From Treponema sp. (GTDB lineage Bacteria; Spirochaetota; Spirochaetia; Treponematales; Breznakiellaceae), in NCBI GenBank assembly GCA_009777535.1, contig WRLP01000003.1, forward strand, positions 1 to 64,000: a DNA stretch of 64,000 nucleotides. The letters run 5' to 3'. A program made the translations under genes and the position numbers. The notes below the pieces were generated by a model that was not told where the DNA came from, searched no databases, and was given only the letters and a program-made list of their open reading frames with translations. This document shows positions 57,475-64,000 of this stretch, one piece after another. The first letter of the stretch is position 1. Every line of letters starts with the position of its first letter.

Positions 57475-59498
57475 CACTCTACCCCCAAATAGGCTTCCTG
57501 CACTTCCCTGCTGGCCTGAATTTCCGCAGGCGTGCCGTAGGCAAGTTTTTTGCCGAATGAAATGGCGCATATATGATCGCATATATTCATGACCAGACCC
57601 ATATCATGTTCAACCAGAAAAACAGTAACATCATGTTCTTTTGCTATCTGTTTGATAAGGACATTTAGCTCCTCGGTTTCTTTGTCGTTTAATCCTGCCG
57701 CAGGCTCATCAAGAATTATCAGGGAGGCGTTTGCCATCAGGGTGCGCGCCAGTTCAATGCGTTTTAATACTCCGTAGGGCATTCCAACGGGATACGCATC
57801 TTTTAGGTGAAGCAGATTCATTCGCTGGAGAATGCCCAGGGCTTTTTGTGTTAATACGGCATTTTCCCTTTTAAGCATGGGTGAAAAAATCATGTGCGAG
57901 AAAAACCCTGTGTGGTACTGTGTGTGGGCGGCAATCAGAAGATTATCCAGCACCGACAGTTCATAAACCAGCTCGATGTTCTGGAAGGTGCGGACAATGC
58001 CTGTTTTAATGACATTATGCACCGCGTATTTGTTTAAGTGCAGGGTTTGCCCGTAACGGTCGTTAAACAGTATTTCCCCGCTGGTGGGTTTGTAAAACTG
58101 GGTGATGCAGTTAAAAACAGTTGTTTTCCCGGCGCCGTTCGGTCCGATAAGCCCGAATATTTCACCCTTCATTACATCAAACGAAAGATTGTCGACGGCT
58201 TTAAGCCCGCCGAAATGCATACACAAATTATCGAGCCTAAGGGCAATCCCCTCGGGCAGCTCCCGTACCTGATTCCTGGCGATCATCGCCTTTGCCTGTG
58301 CGTCCTGCCTGGCGCTCTTTTTCGCGGCAAATGCACGGTATTTTTCTTCCAGCTTCAAGAACTTTTCTTCGGCTGCCTTGATTTTTTTGGGGTCTGCGGC
58401 GGGTTTTTCTGCCGTCGCCGCCGGAGCGGCCGCTGAAGCAGCGGCAAGTTTCATCGCTTTTTTAAATTTTCTTTTTATAATAATGGTATTGGCGAACTGC
58501 GCAATGCCGCCCGGGTAAAACATTACCACGACAATTATCAGTATTCCCGAAATAACGCTCATTATCCATGAATTGTTTCGTAAAAAGCTGATATCCTGAA
58601 AAAACAGCGGCGTAAGGCCAAAAACAATCAAAGACCCAAACATAACGCCCCATATCGATTTTGCGCCGCCTACAAGACAGGCCGCCAGTACGTTAAGCGA
58701 AAACATTATCGACCACTGCACCGGATCGGTGTACTGCCCGTAGATCATGTGCATGGAGCCGGCAATCCCCGCAAAAGCCGTTGCAAGAATAAACGCGAAC
58801 AGCCGGTATTTCAAAAGACTGATACCCATCGCCTGTGCCGCGGAGGTGCTGTTTTTCATGGCAAGCATTGCCCGCCCTGTGGGGCTGGTTATCAGATTAG
58901 ATGTTAACATCATAAGAAGCACCAGCACTGCGGTAACTATGTAAAAAAGCATGGAAATGTTTGTGCGTATATTAAGCAGATTCGGCAGCAGACGGATATA
59001 TCCCGCCCTCATGCCATTGGGCCCGCCTGTCCATTCGGCATTCAGGAACAACTGCCCCAAAACTTCCGAAAGACCCAGCGTTACAATCGCCAGGAAAAGC
59101 CCCTCGATCCTTAAAGATATAAAGCCCACTGCCATTCCAAGAATAATCGAGGCAAGCAGAACAGCGATCAGGACAAGCCAATAGGGAAGCTGGGTGTAGG
59201 AATTTAACAGAAATCCTGTTATATAGGCGCCAAGCCCCGCAAAGCCTGCCGTCCCAAGGCTTGAAAGCCCCGCATAACCCAGCAGAAAACTAAAACCCAT
59301 GGCCGCAATCGCGTAAATTGATGTCTGCCCAAGGGCTTTCGCAAAAGAATAGTTGATCAGCCCCGCTCTCTGCAAAAGCTGGACAATGACCATAATTACC
59401 CCAAAAAGAATAAATCCGAAAAATGGATGGCTGGTAATTCGTTTCAGGGAGGGACGGGAATCCAATAAAATCTGATTCGCGTTTATTGCAGTCTGCAC
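57474..59498 (-). CDS. fusion of LivM permease and LivG ATPase
   Basis: A 674-residue fusion starting at GTG. Residues 1-340 are LivM (LLGYAGLSSLGTAGFAGLGAY, MKNSTSAAQAMGISLLKYRLFAFILATAFAGIAGSMH). A linker at about 345-410 is Ala/Pro-rich and then a charged coiled coil. Residues 415-674 are LivG: Walker A at 452-459 (GPNGAGKT), Walker B SLIILDEPAAGLNDKE, H-loop FLVEHDMGLVMNICDHI. The ABC signature is changed to YGVLKRIELARTL in place of YGQQRRLEIARAL. The fusion links a channel half to an ATPase half directly. livH and livF are single genes. Confidence 0.94.
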   Translation of the reverse strand: MQTAINANQILLDSRPSLKRITSHPFFGFILFGVIMVIVQLLQRAGLINYSFAKALGQTSIYAIAAMGFSFLLGYAGLSSLGTAGFAGLGAYITGFLLNSYTQLPYWLVLIAVLLASIILGMAVGFISLRIEGLFLAIVTLGLSEVLGQLFLNAEWTGGPNGMRAGYIRLLPNLLNIRTNISMLFYIVTAVLVLLMMLTSNLITSPTGRAMLAMKNSTSAAQAMGISLLKYRLFAFILATAFAGIAGSMHMIYGQYTDPVQWSIMFSLNVLAACLVGGAKSIWGVMFGSLIVFGLTPLFFQDISFLRNNSWIMSVISGILIIVVVMFYPGGIAQFANTIIIKRKFKKAMKLAAASAAAPAATAEKPAADPKKIKAAEEKFLKLEEKYRAFAAKKSARQDAQAKAMIARNQVRELPEGIALRLDNLCMHFGGLKAVDNLSFDVMKGEIFGLIGPNGAGKTTVFNCITQFYKPTSGEILFNDRYGQTLHLNKYAVHNVIKTGIVRTFQNIELVYELSVLDNLLIAAHTQYHTGFFSHMIFSPMLKRENAVLTQKALGILQRMNLLHLKDAYPVGMPYGVLKRIELARTLMANASLIILDEPAAGLNDKETEELNVLIKQIAKEHDVTVFLVEHDMGLVMNICDHICAISFGKKLAYGTPAEIQASREVQEAYLGVE

Positions 59499-59501
59499 CG
59501 G

Positions 59502-60392
59502 CTACACCTTCCTAATGAATTTTTTGCCGAATAATCCGTATGGCCGGATTAAAATTATCAGCATGATGATCACAAATGTGATTAATACCGCCCATTTGGG
59601 CGAAATAATTGACGAATAATTAATGAACAGGGGGATAAGCACACAGCCGGCAATGGGCGCCCAAAAACTTGAAAAGCCGCCGAGAACACAGGCCAAAAAT
59701 GCGAATATCTGCACCTGCGCAAGCATGGCAGCGTTAAGGGCCATTGCCGTTGACGAGCCTGCGACGGCGATTAATGCTCCGGCAATGCCCCATGTAACGC
59801 CGGTGATAAAGCGGGTATTTACCCCCATCATCTGCGCTACAACTTCGTTCGATGCTGTCGCCCGCAGGGCAATACCCCATTTGGTAAATTTCAGCATGGA
59901 AAACAGGATCGACAACAGGACTGTTGCAATAATCAGGCAGGTAAGGGCATGCCGGGTGATGTACAGGCTCTGCCCAAGCAGCGTGAATTCGATATTGTCG
60001 TACGAGAATCTGGGTACGCTGGGCGTCCAGTTGGTAATCGACACAAAAATCTGGGGCGTGGTCGCGTAAAAAATCATCAGTATGCCCATGGTAATCATCT
60101 GCTTGCCAAATGGGTTTACCATTCTGCCGCGGCGGATAATGCCTGCGTCGATCAGATAGCCAATGCAAAAAGCTATAAGCGCGCCAAGGGCAATGGCAAG
60201 AGCGAACGGGATGTTAGGGTTAACAAACAAAACAAGGTTTGATGCAAAAAAAGCCGCAAATGTGCCTATTGTGGACTGAGCGAAATTCGCGGTAATAGAA
60301 GTGCGCAGAACGAGCACAAGCCCCATCGCCGCCATTGAATAAATCGCTATGTTTTGAAGGCTGTTTATAAACAGCTGCAAGATTAGCTGCAT
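59502..60392 (-). CDS. livH: branched-chain-type ABC permease (LivH)
   Basis: About 296 residues from ATG 60392 (MQLILQLFINSLQNIAIYSM). The frame continues upstream to 60431, but no ribosome site supports that form. It has about eight helices and the LivH signature AMGLVLVLRTSITANFAQSTIGTFAAF, then WGIALRATASNEVVAQMMGVNTRF. It pairs with the LivM half of the next gene, 3 bases downstream. The hydrolase gene ends 55 bases upstream. Confidence 0.93.
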   Translation of the reverse strand: MQLILQLFINSLQNIAIYSMAAMGLVLVLRTSITANFAQSTIGTFAAFFASNLVLFVNPNIPFALAIALGALIAFCIGYLIDAGIIRRGRMVNPFGKQMITMGILMIFYATTPQIFVSITNWTPSVPRFSYDNIEFTLLGQSLYITRHALTCLIIATVLLSILFSMLKFTKWGIALRATASNEVVAQMMGVNTRFITGVTWGIAGALIAVAGSSTAMALNAAMLAQVQIFAFLACVLGGFSSFWAPIAGCVLIPLFINYSSIISPKWAVLITFVIIMLIILIRPYGLFGKKFIRKV

Positions 60393-60446
60393 AATATATA
60401 ATATTATAATCCGCGCCGCCGGATTTGTCAAGCAAATTCTTGAACA

Positions 60447-61337
60447 TTATTCATGTTTTTTTACATGCTCCAGAATGTCGGCGGCGAGCTGATCCGGGCA
60501 GTCTACCAGGGGCGAATGGCCGCTTTGTTTGTACTCCAGTACACTGGAGCCGCTTATGGCCGCGGCATTGTCCATGACAATGGCGGGCGGGACAATCTTG
60601 TCCAGGGCAGCGCAGGTAAATGTTACAGGGCATTTTATATCTTTTATTGTTCCCGTACCCTGTGCATATCCGTTGTGTCCTTCTGACATATTGAAATGAA
60701 TCAATGCCCAGTTCAAATCAACAAGATTACGCTGCTTCAGCGTTTCGGCAATATACATTTTGTTGTCTTTCATTGGTGGTTTTTTATTGACATAAATCGA
60801 TTTTTTCCAAAAAAGATTGGTTATAAATGCGTTTTTCTTTTCCAGGGTGTGCAGTGCCCTTGCTATAAAAACAGGATCGGAGGCCAGGTCTTCCTTGCTG
60901 GTAAATTTATCAAAAGAGCCGCCGGGCATGGTTTTATAATACGGGATGCCTTTATGGCTTCCGCCCTGAATAATGAAAAGCGAAGTTACAAATTGAGGGT
61001 ATTTTACGGCAAGTTCAAAGCTGATTATCCCGCCGGCTGACAGACCTGCAGCACAGACCCTGGAAATGCCAAGGGCATCGGCAAACAGCTTTATGTCATC
61101 AGCCAGCTCGGAAAGGCTGGAAAAGCGCTCATTGTAGCTTGAATCCCCAAAACCGCGTATATCCGGCGCTACAAGGTGCACGCCGGTAAGACGCCTGAAC
61201 AGGGGCATAAAGTGCACCGAGGAAGCTGAATTGCCATGCAATAACAGGATTGTTTTACCTTCAGCCTTGTATTCCGCCCCCTGTTCAAGATAGGCGTATG
61301 TTTCACCATTGGGCAATGCAATGATCTTTTTTTCCAT
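60447..61337 (-). CDS. alpha/beta hydrolase heading the Liv operon
   Basis: A 296-residue alpha/beta hydrolase. Oxyanion motif LLLHGNSASS, nucleophile elbow AAGLSAGGIISFELA (Ser near residue 97), acid Asp in TCAALDKIVPP and His in YKQSGHSPLVDCP. The pattern fits meta-cleavage-product hydrolases, lactonases or lipases; there is no signal peptide, so it acts in the cytoplasm. It is the first gene before livH-livMG-livF-livJ and may process the imported compound. ATG 61337 follows a weak site (GAGGTTGTC). Confidence 0.88.
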   Translation of the reverse strand: MEKKIIALPNGETYAYLEQGAEYKAEGKTILLLHGNSASSVHFMPLFRRLTGVHLVAPDIRGFGDSSYNERFSSLSELADDIKLFADALGISRVCAAGLSAGGIISFELAVKYPQFVTSLFIIQGGSHKGIPYYKTMPGGSFDKFTSKEDLASDPVFIARALHTLEKKNAFITNLFWKKSIYVNKKPPMKDNKMYIAETLKQRNLVDLNWALIHFNMSEGHNGYAQGTGTIKDIKCPVTFTCAALDKIVPPAIVMDNAAAISGSSVLEYKQSGHSPLVDCPDQLAADILEHVKKHE

Positions 61338-61418
61338 CGTGACAACCTCTGATTAAAATTATAAGTTGCGCGGAAAGCGCTGTAAAGGAAAAGCCCGGTA
61401 TTGCTTTATAACAATTTT

Positions 61419-61485
61419 TAACCACGAACCACACTAACAACACCAACCATAAGTTCGTGTTGGTTCGTGAGGTTAGTGGTTAGAT
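61419..61485. repeat. CCACGAACC terminal-inverted-repeat element, copy 3 (short)
   Basis: A 67-base element: TAACCACGAACCACACTAAC on the left, GTTCGTGTTGGTTCGTGAGG then TTAGTGGTTAGA on the right. It is the same family as at 21378 and 40413, without the AT-rich centre. It lies just after the VR2-bearing FGE gene on the minus strand. Confidence 0.8.
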
Positions 61486-61514
61486 TCTTGTTGAACTTTA
61501 GTTGTTACACCCCA

Positions 61515-61628
61515 CTAGTTACGCACCACGCGGAACCCGACACGGGAACTGAAAAAATGAGGGCCGCTTAGTATTTTCCGGTAGGCGGAACGCAGTTCAA
61601 CAGCCGCAGAGTCGTAGCTGCCGCCGCG
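61515..61628 (-). other. putative DGR variable region (VR2)
   Basis: The end reads RGGS.....ELRSAYR....GP..F.SRVGFRVVRN, the FGE-fold scaffold with diverse residues (Tyr, Asp, Ser, Val, Lys, Ile, Leu, His, Phe) at sites that are Asn in ordinary FGE ends. Most of these codons end in C or T (TAC, GAC, TCT, GTT, CAT, TTT, TTC), as AAY to NNY change would give. The template is not in the window. Confidence 0.5.
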
Positions 61629-62468
61629 GACTATCGACCAGCCCCCCGTGGAGGATGCGCCGGCAAGCCGGGGATTTGTCTTCGCAGCACTTGTATAGGC
61701 GGCGCCTGTATCCCAGCACCATTCCATAACATTGCCATGCATATCATAAAGACCCCTGGAATTGGGTGTCTTTTTTCCTACCTGGCGGGTTTTACCCGTG
61801 CTGTTGGCAGTGTACCAGCCCGTACTATCGGAGATTGAAGCTCCGGTATAGTATGCAGTTGTCGTGCCCCCCCTGCAGGCAAATTCCCATTCCGCCTCGG
61901 TAGGCAGCCGGTAACCGTTTTTGGTCCAATCCACTGCCACTACCGCATAGGTTATGTGGGGATAAGTTTTATAGATTGTCTGCTGCCTTCTTATGTTCGT
62001 CAGCGTGTACACAGACTGCAGACCTTCCCTGGCACTTAATTTATTGCAGAATTCGATGGCATCATACCAGGTTACCGTCTCTACGGGGCGCTTTCCCTGC
62101 ACGTCCCCGGACGCAGGTGAGCCGGTAAACATGCTGGGATTTTTTCCCATCACTGTCGTGAATTCTTCCTGGGTTACCGGGAACTTGCCCATCTTGAATG
62201 CACTAAGTGTTACCGAGTGCGTCGGAGTGGAAAGAAAATGCGGGCCGTTGTCGGCTGTTGTGCCGCCCATTGTAAAGGTTCCGGCACTAATCGACATCAT
62301 TTCCAGGAGTGCCCCGCCCGCCCGGCCGGATATTGCTGTTTCCGGCGCCGGTTTAGCGTCCGGGCTGAACACATTGTCACAGGCGAAAAGAACGAGCAAA
62401 GCCGCCAGAACCGGGAGTAAGGCCACAATCCTGTGTTTATTGTTAATTGTTAATAGTTTTCTGTTCAT
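61515..62468 (-). CDS. FGE-domain lipoprotein, putative DGR target
   Basis: About 317 residues from ATG 62468, 5-6 bases after AAGGGGG. Lipobox LFAC places the lipid-carrying Cys near residue 30. A single FGE-sulfatase domain follows: MMSISAGTFTMGGTTADNG, VTWYDAIEFCNKLSAREGL, NGYRLPTEAEWEFACRGG and GLYDMHGNVMEWCWDTG. The last 38 codons form a variable-region-like end (separate entry). The domain lacks other parts, so it is a compact surface or periplasmic receptor type. It is followed by an esterase gene upstream (62482) on the same strand, 13 bases from the start. Confidence 0.85.
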   Translation of the reverse strand: MNRKLLTINNKHRIVALLPVLAALLVLFACDNVFSPDAKPAPETAISGRAGGALLEMMSISAGTFTMGGTTADNGPHFLSTPTHSVTLSAFKMGKFPVTQEEFTTVMGKNPSMFTGSPASGDVQGKRPVETVTWYDAIEFCNKLSAREGLQSVYTLTNIRRQQTIYKTYPHITYAVVAVDWTKNGYRLPTEAEWEFACRGGTTTAYYTGASISDSTGWYTANSTGKTRQVGKKTPNSRGLYDMHGNVMEWCWDTGAAYTSAAKTNPRLAGASSTGGWSIVRGGSYDSAAVELRSAYRKILSGPHFFSSRVGFRVVRN

Positions 62469-62481
62469 TTTTTCCCCCTTC

Positions 62482-63429
62482 CTACTGCAATGGTTTGTAG
62501 AAGAAATCATAGGCGATCCGGTTGGCGTCTATTGCCCCCCTCGCTACCGAGTGAGAGTAGTCTGATCCCGATCCGCCCATCCAGCCGTGGGTCAGCCCTG
62601 TCACATTGTAGTAAACAACCAGTTCCTCCCCGTTCAATTTGGCGTAGACATACCTTGTGTGCGCGGTACCATTCACCGAGCCGGTTGTCGATGTTACCGT
62701 TGTATCCACATTGGGATCGATGCTCTTGAACACAGTGGCGAACGCAGAAGATACCCTGACGCTAGCGTCCTGCGGCACTGTTAAATCCCAGCTTCCGTGT
62801 GTGACCAGTACCCTAATAAGCCGCTTGTTGGTTCCGGCTGCTTCAAGAATCTTGGCGGCGGATGCGGCTGCGGTAATGCTCGGGGATAATGACTGGCTAT
62901 TCCCGAAAGGAAGCCCTGCCGCAACTACAATACCGGTGAACATATCCGGATATACGGCAGCCATGTTTACAGCCAGCCCTGCGCCGGACGAAAAGCCCCC
63001 CAGCCAGACATTGTTGCTGTCAATCTTATACTCGGTCTTTACCTTGTTGACGATATTGGCAATTCCCTCGCATACCTGGGCGGTCCTGGACTGGGTCTTG
63101 GCGTGCCAGTATTCCCAGCACATTGCTATATTTGTAACCCCGTCAATATACAGGGTCGCAAAGCCCTTTTCCTCCGCCACATCGTTCATCAGCGTGCAGT
63201 TTTTGAAGGTTGTTTTAGTCTGGCTGCAGCCATGGGCCATTACCATCAGAGGGATCGGATTGACACCGTTGTAAGACGACGGAATGTACAGGTCCGAAGT
63301 TACACTATTGGATGTAAAATAATTGACGCGCGCCGTCATCTGTGCCGAAACCGGTACAACCGGAATCGCCAGCGCCAGTACAAGGCAGCAAACGAACCCC
63401 CTGATACTCCTTGTTGAAAATCTGGTCAT
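62482..63429 (-). CDS. secreted PHB-depolymerase-family esterase
   Basis: A 315-residue exported hydrolase with signal peptide (about 1-29, ending SAQ). The domain is the PHB depolymerase/CE1-like esterase fold: PIPLMVMAHGCSQTKTTF (oxyanion), nucleophile GGFSSGAGLAVNMA (Ser near residue 149), acid Asp in HGSWDLTVP and His in GLTHGWMGGSGSDY. Relatives include feruloyl and acetyl-xylan esterases and PHB depolymerases; a gut treponeme may use it on plant cell-wall esters. It is upstream of the FGE lipoprotein on the same strand, so the two are co-expressed. Confidence 0.9.
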   Translation of the reverse strand: MTRFSTRSIRGFVCCLVLALAIPVVPVSAQMTARVNYFTSNSVTSDLYIPSSYNGVNPIPLMVMAHGCSQTKTTFKNCTLMNDVAEEKGFATLYIDGVTNIAMCWEYWHAKTQSRTAQVCEGIANIVNKVKTEYKIDSNNVWLGGFSSGAGLAVNMAAVYPDMFTGIVVAAGLPFGNSQSLSPSITAAASAAKILEAAGTNKRLIRVLVTHGSWDLTVPQDASVRVSSAFATVFKSIDPNVDTTVTSTTGSVNGTAHTRYVYAKLNGEELVVYYNVTGLTHGWMGGSGSDYSHSVARGAIDANRIAYDFFYKPLQ

Positions 63430-63606
63430 AAATACCCCCTATAACAAAATTATTGAACCCATGATTTTGCTGCCCATGCCCGAAAAACATGAACATTATT
63501 CAAGTTCTGTCGAAATTTTACCACACATTCATGGAAACGCAAGCTTTTTTTTCATTTTTTTTGCCCCCAAAATAGGGGCTGGGGCGGTTATGGGGAAGGT
63601 TTTTTC

Positions 63607-63634
63607 TTGACAATAATGGCCGTTGTATCAATAA
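63607..63634 (+). promoter_or_regulatory. promoter before the small exported protein
   Basis: TTGACA at 63607-63612, 17 bases, then AATAAT at 63630-63635. An AAGGAGA ribosome site follows close to the ATG at 63657. Confidence 0.6.
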
Positions 63635-63656
63635 TTGAACAACAAGGAGACTTCAA

Positions 63657-63980
63657 ATGAACAAGAAATTCGTTTACATTGTGATTTTTTTTCTCGCATT
63701 CAGCTCTGTGGTTTTTGCCGGCCGCAATGAGATCAACGAGGCCCTCGACTCGTATGAAGCGATAGTAGTTGAGGTGGAAGAAATGGCTCAAAATGAGTAC
63801 ATCTGCATCGTTTGTGATTTTTCCGCCATTGATGAAAAAATGGCCGTCGCCAACGACAGGATCGGCAAACTTGAAGATGAAAGGGAATGGCTGGTGCAGG
63901 ATGCCAAACGAGCGGCGGAACTCAGGTCCAGGTTTGTCCAGGCAATGGCCGCCGCAATGAAGGTCATCATAAAGTACTAA
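63657..63980 (+). CDS. small exported helical protein
   Basis: A 107-residue protein after AAGGAG. The signal peptide (MNKKFVYIVIFFLAFSSVVFAG) is clear. The mature part is one long helix pair (INEALDSYEAIVVEVEEMAQ, IDEKMAVANDRIGKLEDERE, RFVQAMAAAMKVIIKY) with a central ICIVC turn. Two cysteines spaced C-IV-C could form a disulfide or bind metal. I do not recognise a family; it may be a periplasmic chaperone-like or motor-accessory protein. It is the last gene in the window. Confidence 0.75.
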   Translation: MNKKFVYIVIFFLAFSSVVFAGRNEINEALDSYEAIVVEVEEMAQNEYICIVCDFSAIDEKMAVANDRIGKLEDEREWLVQDAKRAAELRSRFVQAMAAAMKVIIKY

Positions 63981-64000
63981 AAACCGCCCTACTGAGCTAA

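Noticed and set aside
56725-57582. LivF starting at 57582.
   Set aside because: The extra N-terminal residues overlap the LivM-G end and lack a ribosome site; ATG 57474 has ATGA overlap with the upstream stop.

Overview
The window looks like a chromosomal piece of a spirochaete of the Treponema group, quite possibly a gut or termite-associated lineage. Three things support this: (1) a spirochaete-type flagellar run flbB-fliK-flgD-flgE-flbD-motA-motB, in which the hook protein carries the lysine/cysteine pair used for lysinoalanine cross-linking in Treponema; (2) many lipoproteins and small proteins with signal peptides; (3) two formylglycine-generating-enzyme (FGE)-fold proteins whose C-termini resemble the variable regions of treponemal diversity-generating retroelements (DGRs). 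Base composition is near 50% G+C by eye, with clear AT-rich islands (28.2-29.4 kb, 48.6-51.3 kb). No rRNA, transposase, integrase, reverse transcriptase or CRISPR array was seen; one tRNA gene is present.

Layout. 0-3.6 kb: end of an ABC-3 metal permease, an FMN-binding lipoprotein, a HIT protein, a glycosyltransferase and a HAD hydrolase. 3.6-9.4 kb: the flagellar hook/motor operon. 9.7-14.7 kb: a MetQ-like lipoprotein coupled to a chemoreceptor, a sugar-binding-type lipoprotein and small treponemal proteins. 14.7-16.8 kb: a repeat-built accessory island, with near-identical ~170-bp inverted repeats around a Cys-rich lipoprotein gene that is itself bracketed by 12-13-bp palindromes. 16.8-24.8 kb: apt, tRNA-Glu with a duplicated 3' end, a tandem nucleoside-diphosphate-kinase-like protein, an EF-G paralogue, a ParB-like protein and class A PBP. 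24.9-30.2 kb: an Opp/Dpp permease and a permease-ATPase fusion whose linker is made of a genome repeat, an AT-rich alpha/beta hydrolase, and two overlapping genes read in different frames. 30.2-33.9 kb: infC-rpmI-rplT, a coiled-coil protein, zapA, manA and yaiI. 33.9-41.7 kb (minus strand): a possible glycoside hydrolase, an HD-GYP phosphodiesterase, a DUF4105 membrane protein and argC-argJ-argB. 41.8-44.6 kb: a complete polar amino-acid ABC importer. 44.8-48.5 kb: a 1232-residue FN3/FGE lipoprotein. 48.6-50.2 kb: hipBA with palindromic operators. 50.2-52.8 kb: envelope proteins. 52.8-61.3 kb: a TetR-controlled reductase and KAS III-like enzyme, facing a branched-chain-type (Liv) importer with a LivM-LivG fusion and an alpha/beta hydrolase; this may be one uptake-and-degradation module. 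61.5-63.4 kb: a second FGE lipoprotein and a secreted PHB-depolymerase-family esterase. The window ends with a small exported protein.

Four dispersed repeat families thread the intergenic spaces: a MITE-like palindromic element (copies at 14.7, 16.4 and 29.5 kb, with a relative at 9.4 kb), CCACGAACC terminal-repeat elements (21.4, 40.4 and 61.4 kb), purine/pyrimidine tracts of the GGGAAAAGG/AGTCCCCAGTCTCC type (3.6, 7.7, 27.0 and 55.3 kb), and GGTGCCTGGCACC palindromes. The strongest leads for an undescribed system are the two putative DGR target proteins without a local reverse transcriptase, the overlapping gene pair at 29.8 kb, and the repeat-built cassette at 14.7-16.8 kb.
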